Positions 1-5,038 of a stretch of 6,130 nucleotides of DNA are shown in pieces. The stretch comes from Propionibacterium sp. (GTDB lineage: Bacteria > Actinomycetota > Actinomycetes > Propionibacteriales > Propionibacteriaceae). The position numbers and the translations under genes were made by a program. The notes beneath the pieces are model-generated. The model saw only the letters and a program-made list of their open reading frames with translations. It had not been told where the DNA came from and ran no database searches. Position 1 is the first letter of the stretch. Every line of letters starts with the position of its first letter. The stretch covers positions 1 to 6,130 of the forward strand of contig JAAYZP010000174.1 in assembly GCA_012514785.1 (NCBI GenBank), in the 5' to 3' direction.

Positions 1-32
1 AGCCCTTTTGGCACGAAGGCACAATTGGGTCC

Positions 33-353
33 GTGAAGAAGTGGATCCTACTCGTCGCGGCCATCGTCGGCGAAGTCGTCGGGACCTTGTCGCTCCGAGC
101 TTCGGTGGACCGCCCGGTCTGGATCTTCGTCGTCGTCATCGCCTACGTGATCGCGTTCTCGCTGCTCGGGCTCGCGCTGGCGGCGGGGTTCCCCGTCGGC
201 GTGGCCTACGGGATCTGGGGCGCGGTGGGTGTGGCGCTGACCGCGCTATTGGGGGCGGTGCTCTTCGACGAGTTCCTCAGCGCGACGACCATCCTCGGCA
301 TCACCGTGATCATCGCGGGCGTCGTCGTGGTGCAGTCAGGAGTGGAGGCATGA
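33..353 (+). CDS. SMR family efflux transporter, subunit A of a pair
   Basis: Small multidrug resistance membrane protein of 106 residues, the usual SMR length; such proteins exchange protons for cationic drugs or quaternary ammonium compounds in the inner membrane. The essential membrane Glu is at residue 14 in helix 1 (AAIVGEVVGTLSLRAS), exactly as in EmrE, and the helix 3 motif VAYGIW is at 57-62. Four helices are visible at about 5-22, 30-50, 57-75 and 84-102. Loop 1 is short (RASVDRPVW) and lacks the SEGF seen in the partner. Lys2-Lys3 and an acidic loop 3 (Asp79-Glu80) suggest a cytoplasmic N terminus. The start is GTG, chosen because it gives the canonical Glu14 spacing; only a weak GAAGG lies 13 nt upstream. 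The 32 bases before it are too short to judge for a promoter or riboswitch. The stop overlaps the next start (ATGA). The SMR family is certain; the substrate is not known. Confidence 0.93.
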   Translation: MKKWILLVAAIVGEVVGTLSLRASVDRPVWIFVVVIAYVIAFSLLGLALAAGFPVGVAYGIWGAVGVALTALLGAVLFDEFLSATTILGITVIIAGVVVVQSGVEA

Positions 354-664
354 GCTGGCTCTGGCTGTCCGCCGCCATCCTCGCCGAGCTCTGCGGCACG
401 CTCAGCCTGCGCGCCTCGGAAGGGTTCCGGAAGCCACGGTGGATCGTCGGCGTCGTGGCCGGCTACGGCGTCGCGTTCGTCTTCCTCGGGCTCACGCTCG
501 CCGCGGGTATGCCTGTCGGCGTGGCGTATGGGATCTGGACGGCTGTGGGTGTGGCGCTGATCGCGGTGCTGGCTCGTGCGATCTGGCAGGAACCCTTGAC
601 TAGGCGGATGCTGGTGGGGATCGCACTGATTGCCGTGGGCGTCGTGCTCGTGGAGATGGGCTGA
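350..664 (+). CDS. SMR family efflux transporter, subunit B of a pair
   Basis: Second SMR protein, 104 residues, starting at the ATG that overlaps the stop of the first (ATGA, 350-353), so the two are probably translationally coupled. The catalytic Glu is at residue 13 in helix 1 (AAILAELCGTLSLRAS), followed by the Mmr/Qac-type loop SEGF and by VAYGIW at 58-63. Positive charges cluster in loop 1 (Arg21, Arg27, Lys28, Arg30) and loop 3 (Arg76, Arg85, Arg86), and the N terminus carries none, which predicts loops 1 and 3 inside and both termini outside. That is opposite to subunit A. The pair therefore resembles EbrAB/YkkCD-type heterodimers rather than dual-topology EmrE. SEGF argues against the guanidinium (Gdx/SugE) subtype; this is inference, and the transported compound is unknown. 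Confidence 0.93.
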   Translation: MSWLWLSAAILAELCGTLSLRASEGFRKPRWIVGVVAGYGVAFVFLGLTLAAGMPVGVAYGIWTAVGVALIAVLARAIWQEPLTRRMLVGIALIAVGVVLVEMG

Positions 665-711
665 TCGCGGCGTACTGTGGGAATCCGCCAGGCAAGCCCC
701 GCCGGGCGGCG

Positions 712-718
712 AAAGGAG
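712..718 (+). promoter_or_regulatory. Strong ribosome binding site for the 52-residue gene
   Basis: AAAGGAG lies 5 nt before the ATG at 724, close to ideal complementarity and spacing to the 16S rRNA 3' end. It is the clearest Shine-Dalgarno sequence in the window and supports the small gene being translated. The rest of the 59-base gap after the SMR pair (665-723) holds no convincing promoter, only a weak CCGCC/GGCGG pairing (685-689 with 705-709). The gene could be read from the SMR transcript. Confidence 0.8.
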
Positions 719-723
719 CCATC

Positions 724-882
724 ATGACTGATTTCCCGAAGCCCACCGATCCGAATCCCGTCCGCCCCTCGCAGGCGGAGGGCGACCCGGACGAGGTCCT
801 CGACGACACGATCGAGCCGGACACCGAGTCGGGCGATCCCCGCACCGACCGGCCCTCGCAGGCCGAGGGCGAGGACGACTAA
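724..882 (+). CDS. Small acidic protein with duplicated RPSQAEG motif
   Basis: Hypothetical protein of 52 residues that I cannot assign to a family. It has 17 acidic against 4 basic residues, six or more prolines, no cysteine, no tryptophan and no hydrophobic stretch, so it should be soluble and largely disordered. The heptapeptide RPSQAEG occurs at residues 14-20 and again at 43-49, both followed by an acidic residue. The two copies use different codons (GCG-GAG-GGC and GCC-GAG-GGC), so the protein motif seems to be what is kept. Support for a real gene is the AAAGGAG site 5 nt upstream, strong G/C wobble bias and a stop directly before a terminator-like hairpin. It is 59 nt downstream of the SMR pair in the same direction and may share its transcript. 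Function unknown. Confidence 0.78.
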   Translation: MTDFPKPTDPNPVRPSQAEGDPDEVLDDTIEPDTESGDPRTDRPSQAEGEDD

Positions 883-897
883 CAACCGACTACGGAG

Positions 898-935
898 GAC
901 GAGGGGCCGGCCTGGTTGGGCCGGCCCTCATCGTC
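898..935. terminator. Bidirectional terminator-like hairpin between convergent genes
   Basis: GGGCCGGCC at 904-912 pairs perfectly with GGCCGGCCC at 919-927 around a 6-base loop. GACGA at 898-902 can pair with TCGTC at 931-935 beyond a small internal loop. It lies exactly where the plus-strand gene ending at 882 meets the minus-strand gene ending at 935, which is where a shared terminator is expected. There is no T tract on either side, so it would be the GC-hairpin-only type described in actinobacteria. Its outer stem includes one base of the stop codon of the minus-strand gene. Confidence 0.6.
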
Positions 936-1330
936 TATGGGTCAGGAACTGACCCCACCACCTTGAAACGCTCGCACACGAGCAGTAGATCCTCGCGGAA
1001 CTCGATGCCGTGCACGGCGAGCACACGGGTGAAGTAGCGCGCGTGCCCGTCCCACCACTGCCGGTAGTCACCTTCGCCCTCCGCCAGCGCGAAGGCCTCG
1101 GACACCTCGTTCATCGGTGAGAGGAACACTTCGGTAGTTTCGATGACCGCCATCGGTTCGTCGGTGCCGGAGAGGACCGTGAAACACTGCCCGGCCTGAG
1201 GCAGCGCCTCACCCTCGATCTCGAACAGGCAGTGCGCGGAGACCGTAGCGGTCTTGAAGCCTTCGACGACGAGGCGCCCGAGTTCGTCCGCCAGCTCGGG
1301 GCTGTCGCCGAACCGGAAGGCCCCGTCCAT
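935..1330 (-). CDS. ASCH domain-containing protein
   Basis: Protein of 131 residues that matches the compact ASCH family (PUA-like fold, COG4405 type). Recognisable elements in order: FGDSPELADELGRLVVEGFKTAT at about 7-29, with the GxKTAT motif and Lys26; a strand-rich middle; IETTEV at 63-68; GEGD then a Trp/His/Tyr-Phe helix (85-100); and LVCERFKVV at 117-125. ASCH proteins are predicted to bind RNA, and some members have been reported as ribonucleases or as amidohydrolases of modified nucleosides; the role of this one is not known. The ATG at 1330-1328 overlaps the stop of the upstream acidic gene as TGATG, and no Shine-Dalgarno precedes it, so coupled translation is likely. The reading frame stays open upstream to a GTG at 1531, but that extension is Arg/Pro/Gly-rich shadow sequence. 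Probably the last gene of the exporter transcript. Confidence 0.88.
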   Translation of the reverse strand: MDGAFRFGDSPELADELGRLVVEGFKTATVSAHCLFEIEGEALPQAGQCFTVLSGTDEPMAVIETTEVFLSPMNEVSEAFALAEGEGDYRQWWDGHARYFTRVLAVHGIEFREDLLLVCERFKVVGSVPDP

Positions 1331-1515
1331 CAGTTGCGGGAGCGGGGGTTGTCCTGTTCGTCCTCCACCCACTGCTCCTGGGACGCGACCTCCTCCGGCT
1401 CGGCCTGGTCGTCGGTGGGGTCGTGATCCACGTCGGGGTTGGTCTCGTCGGCTTCTTCCTCGGAACGACGCAGTGGCGCGTCCTTGGGCTGGTGCTCGGG
1501 ATGTTCGGTGCTCAT
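1330..1515 (-). CDS. Small highly acidic hypothetical protein
   Basis: Protein of 61 residues with 21 acidic and 5 basic residues, no cysteine and no hydrophobic segment, so predicted disordered and soluble. I do not recognise a family. Strong G/C preference at third codon positions (for example GAC, GAG, CCC, CAG) shows that this frame, not the overlapping one, is coding. The only methionine is the first, and the ATG at 1515 is the only start codon that makes sense in frame. GGGGAG directly abuts that ATG with no spacer, which is poor for a Shine-Dalgarno. It sits 44 nt after the permease stop and overlaps the ASCH start by one base (TGATG), which ties it to both neighbours. It could be an accessory or modulator of the ASCH protein; this is a guess from coupling only. 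Confidence 0.75.
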   Translation of the reverse strand: MSTEHPEHQPKDAPLRRSEEEADETNPDVDHDPTDDQAEPEEVASQEQWVEDEQDNPRSRN

Positions 1516-1559
1516 CTCCCCAGTTTCGCACGTCCGGGGTCCTCCCGACGCCCAACCTG

Positions 1560-2339
1560 TCAGTCCCAGCGGAACGCCACCGCAGCCACCGCGATGCCGA
1601 CGACGGCGCTCACGGCCAGACTGATCACGTGCACGCTGTCGATCGCTGCGCCGGCCCACGCCGCCCCGAGCGCTTGCACCGTCGCCCCGAACGGGAGCCA
1701 CTCGCCCACCGTTTCCAGCGCTTCGGGCAGGTTGCCGGTGCCGCCGAACATGCCGCCCAGCGCGCCGATCGCGAAGAACAGGGCGAGGCCGATCGCGACG
1801 GCGGAATTGGGCGACGGCGCGACTGACGCCACCACCATCCCGATGCCGTAGAAGGCCACCAGGCTCAGCGCGAAGATCCCGATCGCGGCCCACAGGTGCA
1901 CCGGGGCGTTGGCGTCGAACGCCAGGACGGCCAGCGCGAGCGCGACGCACATCCCCACCAGTGCCTGCACGAGGCTGACGACCGTGTGGGCGACAAGCAC
2001 CATCGCGGGCGAGGCCGGCGTGACCGCTAGCCTCCGCAGGATGCCCGCGTGCCGGTAGTAGGCCAGGAAACTCGGCATGTTGATGATGCAGATCGTCGAG
2101 AGGATGATGGCGGTCACCAGCGGGAGGACGAACACGTCCAGCGCGGTCCGGCCGTTCGCCACCACCTGCTGGGAGGCGGTGGATGCGCTCATCACGAGGA
2201 TCAGTACGGGCAGCGCGATCGGCACGATGAGGCCCGATGTGTCGCGCACGACCATCTTCAGCTCGGCGGCGGTCAGCTTGAGCCAGCTCCTCGGCCCGGG
2301 GCGCGCTGCGACGATGTCGGTTGCGGTCATGATGCTCAT
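1560..2339 (-). CDS. ABC-2 type exporter permease
   Basis: Membrane subunit of 259 residues, typical length for DrrB/YfiM-like ABC-2 permeases. Six helices are visible at about 37-53, 70-92, 113-140, 148-170, 178-198 and 236-256. The family hallmark between helices 2 and 3, here AGILRRLAVTP (98-108), is the cytoplasmic coupling segment after a Tyr-Tyr-Arg. A GxxGGxFGGTGNLPE segment (192-206) and EWLPFGAT (213-220) match the region before the last helix. The start at 2339 overlaps the ATPase stop by 4 bases (ATGA); a second in-frame ATG at 2330 would shorten it by three residues. It should dimerise or pair with the ATPase to export a hydrophobic or membrane-active compound, or a lipid; substrate unknown. 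Confidence 0.93.
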   Translation of the reverse strand: MSIMTATDIVAARPGPRSWLKLTAAELKMVVRDTSGLIVPIALPVLILVMSASTASQQVVANGRTALDVFVLPLVTAIILSTICIINMPSFLAYYRHAGILRRLAVTPASPAMVLVAHTVVSLVQALVGMCVALALAVLAFDANAPVHLWAAIGIFALSLVAFYGIGMVVASVAPSPNSAVAIGLALFFAIGALGGMFGGTGNLPEALETVGEWLPFGATVQALGAAWAGAAIDSVHVISLAVSAVVGIAVAAVAFRWD

Positions 2340-3121
2340 GCGTACTCCTCAAGAGGTTGTTCCTCGTCCAGTTCCCTGCCCGTCAAGGCCAGGAAAGCTG
2401 CTTCGAGGTTCTGGGTATCGGTGTCGGTGGTGATGTTCCGGGGCTTGTCGAGCGCGACGATGCGTCCCTCGTCGAGGATCGCCACACGGTCGCAGAGGTG
2501 CTCCACCTCGTCCATGGCGTGGCTGACGAGGACGACGGTGACCCCGTCGTCCCGCATCGCCTCGACCAATGCCCACAGCTTCCGTCGCGCCCGCGGATCG
2601 AGGCCGGTAGTGAGTTCGTCCAGGATCACTGCTCGGGGCTTGCCGGCCAGCGCCAGCGCGATGGACACGCGCTGCCGCTGACCTCCCGAGAGCTTCTCGA
2701 ACCGGGTGCCCGCCTGCTCCTGCAGACCGACGCGGCCGATCAGCTCCGCCGTCGGTACCGGATCGGGGTAGAAGCTGCGGTACACGTCGACGAGCTCAGT
2801 GACCGTGAGCGCCCCGTGGAGGTAGGACTCCTGCAACTGCACGCCGAGCACCTGCCGCACCCTCGCCCGATCGAGCAGCGGATCGAGGCCGAGCACCGTG
2901 ACCCGACCCGACGTCGGTCTGCGGAGTCCGGCGATCATCTCGACGGTGGTGGTCTTGCCCGCGCCGTTGACGCCGAGCACGCCCAGCACCTCCCCCGCGT
3001 ACACGGTGAGGTTGATGCCGTCGACGACGGCCCTGCCCTTGTAGGTCTTGCGCAGGTCCTCGGCGACGATGGCCGCCATCCGGGTGCGTTGTTCTGGTTT
3101 CGATTCGTGGTGTCCAGTCAT
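2336..3121 (-). CDS. ABC exporter ATP-binding protein
   Basis: Nucleotide-binding subunit, 261 residues from the chosen ATG. Walker A GVNGAGKTT is at 50-58, the Q-loop Gln near 97, signature LSGGQRQR at 144-151, Walker B RAVILDE ending in Asp168-Glu169, D-loop GLDP at 173-176 and the switch His at 201. All catalytic residues are present; the usual DEP after Walker B is DEL. It powers the permease encoded next to it (4-base overlap), as in DrrAB and LnrLM-type drug or antibiotic exporters. Start choice: ATG at 3121 sits 7 nt after a TANNNT -10 element, fitting a leaderless mRNA. ATG at 3079 (247 residues) is the alternative, but no ribosome binding site precedes it. An in-frame GTG at 3130 would lie inside the -10. 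Open frame further upstream is not coding-like. Transcription is divergent from the two-component genes. Confidence 0.94.
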   Translation of the reverse strand: MTGHHESKPEQRTRMAAIVAEDLRKTYKGRAVVDGINLTVYAGEVLGVLGVNGAGKTTTVEMIAGLRRPTSGRVTVLGLDPLLDRARVRQVLGVQLQESYLHGALTVTELVDVYRSFYPDPVPTAELIGRVGLQEQAGTRFEKLSGGQRQRVSIALALAGKPRAVILDELTTGLDPRARRKLWALVEAMRDDGVTVVLVSHAMDEVEHLCDRVAILDEGRIVALDKPRNITTDTDTQNLEAAFLALTGRELDEEQPLEEYA

Positions 3122-3123
3122 GG

Positions 3124-3158
3124 CATCCACGCTAGGAACCGCGCGCCCTGCGTGGATG
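3124..3158. repeat. 9-bp inverted repeat, candidate operator
   Basis: CATCCACGC at 3124-3132 and GCGTGGATG at 3150-3158 are perfect 9-bp inverted arms separated by 17 bases. Relative to a transcription start at the exporter ATG, one arm overlaps the -10 and runs towards the start codon and the other covers about -29 to -37. A dimeric regulator bound here would act directly on RNA polymerase. A third direct copy lies at 3235-3243. The obvious candidate ligand is the LuxR-type regulator encoded at 4354-4998; this is inference from position. Confidence 0.5.
3129..3134 (-). promoter_or_regulatory. Putative -10 element of the exporter operon (leaderless)
   Basis: On the minus strand TAGCGT fits the actinobacterial TANNNT -10 pattern and is followed by exactly 7 nt and then the ATG at 3121. 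This places the transcription start at or next to the start codon and explains the missing Shine-Dalgarno. No good -35 is seen; that region is occupied by one arm of the inverted repeat at 3150-3158. Confidence 0.5.
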
Positions 3159-3219
3159 TGCTGCCGGTCACGATCTGTTCCCATGACTATCGGCACGGGC
3201 GCGCAGCCCCGGCCGCTCG

Positions 3220-3225
3220 TAGACT
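3220..3225 (+). promoter_or_regulatory. Putative -10 element of the two-component operon (leaderless)
   Basis: TAGACT matches TANNNT and is separated from the kinase ATG at 3233 by exactly 7 nt (CGTCGAC). No Shine-Dalgarno is present, so a leaderless transcript starting at or next to the ATG is the simplest reading. No convincing -35 is seen 16-19 bases upstream. Confidence 0.55.
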
Positions 3226-3232
3226 CGTCGAC

Positions 3233-4357
3233 ATGCGTGGATGGCAGCAGTACGAGGTGTGGTCGGGGATCGCCATGCTCGTCGTGGCCGTCGTCGTCGC
3301 CTCGCCGGGTCTGCTGGGCTTCATCGAGACCGGGCTGGCGCGGCCGCTGTGGATCGCCGTCTACGCGGTCTTCCTCGTCGCGGTGTTCTTCACGTTCGCG
3401 GCCACCACTCGCTTCCTCGCCCACGTCGCACTCGCCGTGGCCGTGTTGTCATCGTGGGTGCTCGTCGCCACGGCATTCAATGCCGGCCTGCTGCACATCC
3501 TGCTGGTGCTCACCGCGGCGATCAGCGTCTACGTGGTGCCGATCTGGGCCAGCGGGATCCTCGTCGTCCTGAACAGCGTCTTCCTCGCCGTCGTCGGGTG
3601 GAACATCACCGGATTCTCGCTCGACCTCACCCTGGGGGTGGGCTTCTACCTGCTCATCCAATGCGCGACGGTGCTCAGCAGTTTCGCGCTCCTGCGCGAG
3701 CAGCAGCTCCGACGCGAGCTGGCCACCGCCCACCTGGACCTGCAAGCCGCCTCAGCGCTGCTCGCCGTGGGTGCCCGATCGTCGGAACGGCTGCGCATCT
3801 CCCGCGATCTGCACGACGCGATCGGCCACCAACTCACCGTCCTCAACCTGGAGCTGGAGGCCGCCAAACACCGGGACGCCGACGATGCGAGGCGGCACGT
3901 CGAGCGGGCGAGCACACTGGCCAAGGCGTTGCTGGGCGACGTGCGGGACACCGTCGGCCGCGTCCGCAGCGAGGCACCGACCCTGGCCGCGGCCCTCGAG
4001 CCACTGGTGCAGAACCTGCCCGGGCTGGACGTCCACCTGGAACTGGACCCCCGGCTCCAGCTCGACGAGGAACGCACGGAAGCGCTCGTGCGCACCGTCC
4101 AGGAGATCCTCACCAACACGCTGAAGCACGCGGGCGCACGACGATCGTGGATCACGATCCGGCAGGACCCGGAGGACGGGCGGGTCACGCTCTCCGCCGT
4201 CGACGACGGCCGCGGGGCCCCGCGGCGGGCCACGGACCTCGGCCAGGGACTGCAGGGCATCGCCGAACGGTTCGAGGCGCTCGGCGGCCGAGCCCGCTTC
4301 GATGGGACGACCGGCGACCGCGGTTTCCGGGTGACGACGGAGGTACCCGCCCCATGA
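3233..4357 (+). CDS. Two-component sensor histidine kinase, HisKA_3 (DesK/LnrJ-like)
   Basis: Membrane histidine kinase of 374 residues. The N-terminal half has about six helices (near 12-30, 38-57, 62-81, 86-101, 104-122, 134-152) with very short loops and no extracytoplasmic domain, so the signal is probably sensed in or at the membrane. A short coiled-coil linker (154-185) leads to the HisKA_3 dimerisation domain with phospho-acceptor His194 in SRDLHDAIGHQLT. The position five after it, Gln in DesK and NarX, is His199, the DxxxH version of the phosphatase motif. The HATPase domain has the N-box EILTNTLKHA with Asn295, DDGRG at 324-328 and GQGLQGI at 337-343. ATG at 3233 follows a leaderless-type promoter. 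The stop overlaps the regulator start (ATGA). Kinase-regulator pairs of this kind beside ABC-2 exporters control resistance to membrane-active antibiotics (LnrJK) or membrane fluidity (DesKR); the signal here is unknown. Confidence 0.93.
   Translation: MRGWQQYEVWSGIAMLVVAVVVASPGLLGFIETGLARPLWIAVYAVFLVAVFFTFAATTRFLAHVALAVAVLSSWVLVATAFNAGLLHILLVLTAAISVYVVPIWASGILVVLNSVFLAVVGWNITGFSLDLTLGVGFYLLIQCATVLSSFALLREQQLRRELATAHLDLQAASALLAVGARSSERLRISRDLHDAIGHQLTVLNLELEAAKHRDADDARRHVERASTLAKALLGDVRDTVGRVRSEAPTLAAALEPLVQNLPGLDVHLELDPRLQLDEERTEALVRTVQEILTNTLKHAGARRSWITIRQDPEDGRVTLSAVDDGRGAPRRATDLGQGLQGIAERFEALGGRARFDGTTGDRGFRVTTEVPAP
3235..3243 (+). repeat. Third copy of GCGTGGATG at the kinase start codon
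   Basis: The same 9-mer as in the inverted repeat at 3124-3158 begins on the last base of the kinase ATG, about +3 to +11 of the putative leaderless transcript. It lies 85 bases, roughly eight helical turns, from the copy at 3150 and in the same orientation. It is also coding sequence (start of MRGWQ), so coincidence is possible; if functional it would allow autoregulation of the two-component genes. Confidence 0.35.
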
Positions 4358-4998
4358 CCCGCGTGGTGGTCGTCGACGACCAGACCCTCGTCCGCCAAGG
4401 CATCCGCACGCTGCTCGACATCGCCGACGTCGCCGTCGTCGGTGAGGCCGACGACGGGCGCACCGCGGTGGAGGTGATCCGGGAGACGGAGCCCGACGTC
4501 GTGCTGCTGGACCTGCGGATGCCCCGCTTCGACGGCCTGTGGGCGCTGGCGCAGCTCCGCGAGCTCTGCATCGACGTGCCCGTGCTGGTGCTGACCACGT
4601 TCGACGACGACACCCTCGTCCTCGACGCTCTCCGCGCCGGCGCCCGCGGCTACCTCCTGAAGGACGTGACGGTCGAGCAGCTTACTCACGCGGTACGCAC
4701 CCTGGCCGACGGCGGCACCCTGATCTCGCCGTCGATCACCGACCGCCTACTCCGCGCCATCCACACGACGCCCACCCCCGACGTCGACGCCGCCCCTCCG
4801 CCCCAGCCGCTCACCGAGCGCGAGCGCGAGGTGCTGCGTCTCATGGCCGAGGGCTACTCCAACAGGCAGATCGCGGAGGCGCTCCACCTTGCGGAGGGAA
4901 CGACAAAGAACCACGTGTCGGTGATCCTCATGAAACTCGGCGCACGGGACCGGACCAACGCCGTCCTCCGGGCGCTCCGCGACGGGCTGCTCCGGTGA
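4354..4998 (+). CDS. NarL/LuxR-family response regulator
   Basis: Response regulator of 214 residues, normal NarL-family length. The receiver domain (about 1-118) has the acidic pair Asp8-Asp9, phospho-acceptor Asp53 in VVLLDLRMPRFDG, switch Thr81 in LTTFDDD and Lys103 in YLLKD. A Pro-rich linker (about 138-152) leads to the GerE/LuxR helix-turn-helix (153-210): LTEREREVLRLMAEGYSNRQIA followed by TTKNHVSVILMKL, the recognition helix region. Its ATG overlaps the kinase stop by 4 bases, so the two are cotranslated partners. The probable target is the divergent region at 3122-3232, including the exporter promoter and possibly its own. The 40-base gap to the convergent amidase holds only a weak GGGCT/AGCCC hairpin. 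Confidence 0.95.
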   Translation: MTRVVVVDDQTLVRQGIRTLLDIADVAVVGEADDGRTAVEVIRETEPDVVLLDLRMPRFDGLWALAQLRELCIDVPVLVLTTFDDDTLVLDALRAGARGYLLKDVTVEQLTHAVRTLADGGTLISPSITDRLLRAIHTTPTPDVDAAPPPQPLTEREREVLRLMAEGYSNRQIAEALHLAEGTTKNHVSVILMKLGARDRTNAVLRALRDGLLR

Positions 4999-5004
4999 GC
5001 CGTT

Positions 5005-5024
5005 GGGCTGCCGATGATGAGCCC
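5005..5024. terminator. Weak hairpin between regulator and amidase
   Basis: GGGCT at 5005-5009 can pair with AGCCC at 5020-5024 around a 10-base loop, within the 40-base gap between two convergent stop codons. Five base pairs and no T tract make this a poor terminator; it is listed because the position is right and nothing better is present. Confidence 0.22.
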
Positions 5025-5038
5025 CCGGTCTACTGCGG

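Noticed and set aside
1..32. Possible promoter or guanidine riboswitch before the SMR pair
   Set aside because: TTGGCA at 8-13 has no matching -10, and 32 bases are too few to contain or exclude a riboswitch.
8..349. Long frame before the second SMR start
   Set aside because: Arg-rich shadow of the first SMR gene; the SMR fold and catalytic Glu position require the start at 350.
665..723. Possible promoter (TACTGT at 673-678) or structured leader before the 52-residue gene
   Set aside because: No -35 at proper distance, and the CCGCC/GGCGG pairing is short and trivial in GC-rich DNA.
2175..2186. GTGGATGCG-like match to the operator 9-mer inside the permease gene
   Set aside because: Only seven of nine bases match, and it lies in coding sequence; isolated partial matches are expected.
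3167..3187. GTCA / TGAC inverted half-sites with a 13-base spacer in the divergent region
   Set aside because: Only 4-bp arms, expected by chance at this length; far weaker than the 9-bp repeat next to it.
2357..3232. Long plus-strand open frame upstream of the kinase ATG
   Set aside because: It is the antisense shadow of the ABC ATPase gene; the ATPase motifs are unmistakable on the minus strand, and the kinase proper starts at 3233 after a promoter-like element.
3122..3424. N-terminal extension of the ATPase frame up to 3424
   Set aside because: The extension overlaps the divergent control region and the kinase membrane helices, and reads as acidic/basic low-complexity shadow; ABC ATPases of this type start near the chosen ATG.
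3241..4353. Plus-strand frame running into the response regulator from far upstream
   Set aside because: Arg/Pro/Ala-rich shadow of the kinase gene; the regulator begins at MTRVVVVDDQ at 4354 with the ATGA overlap.
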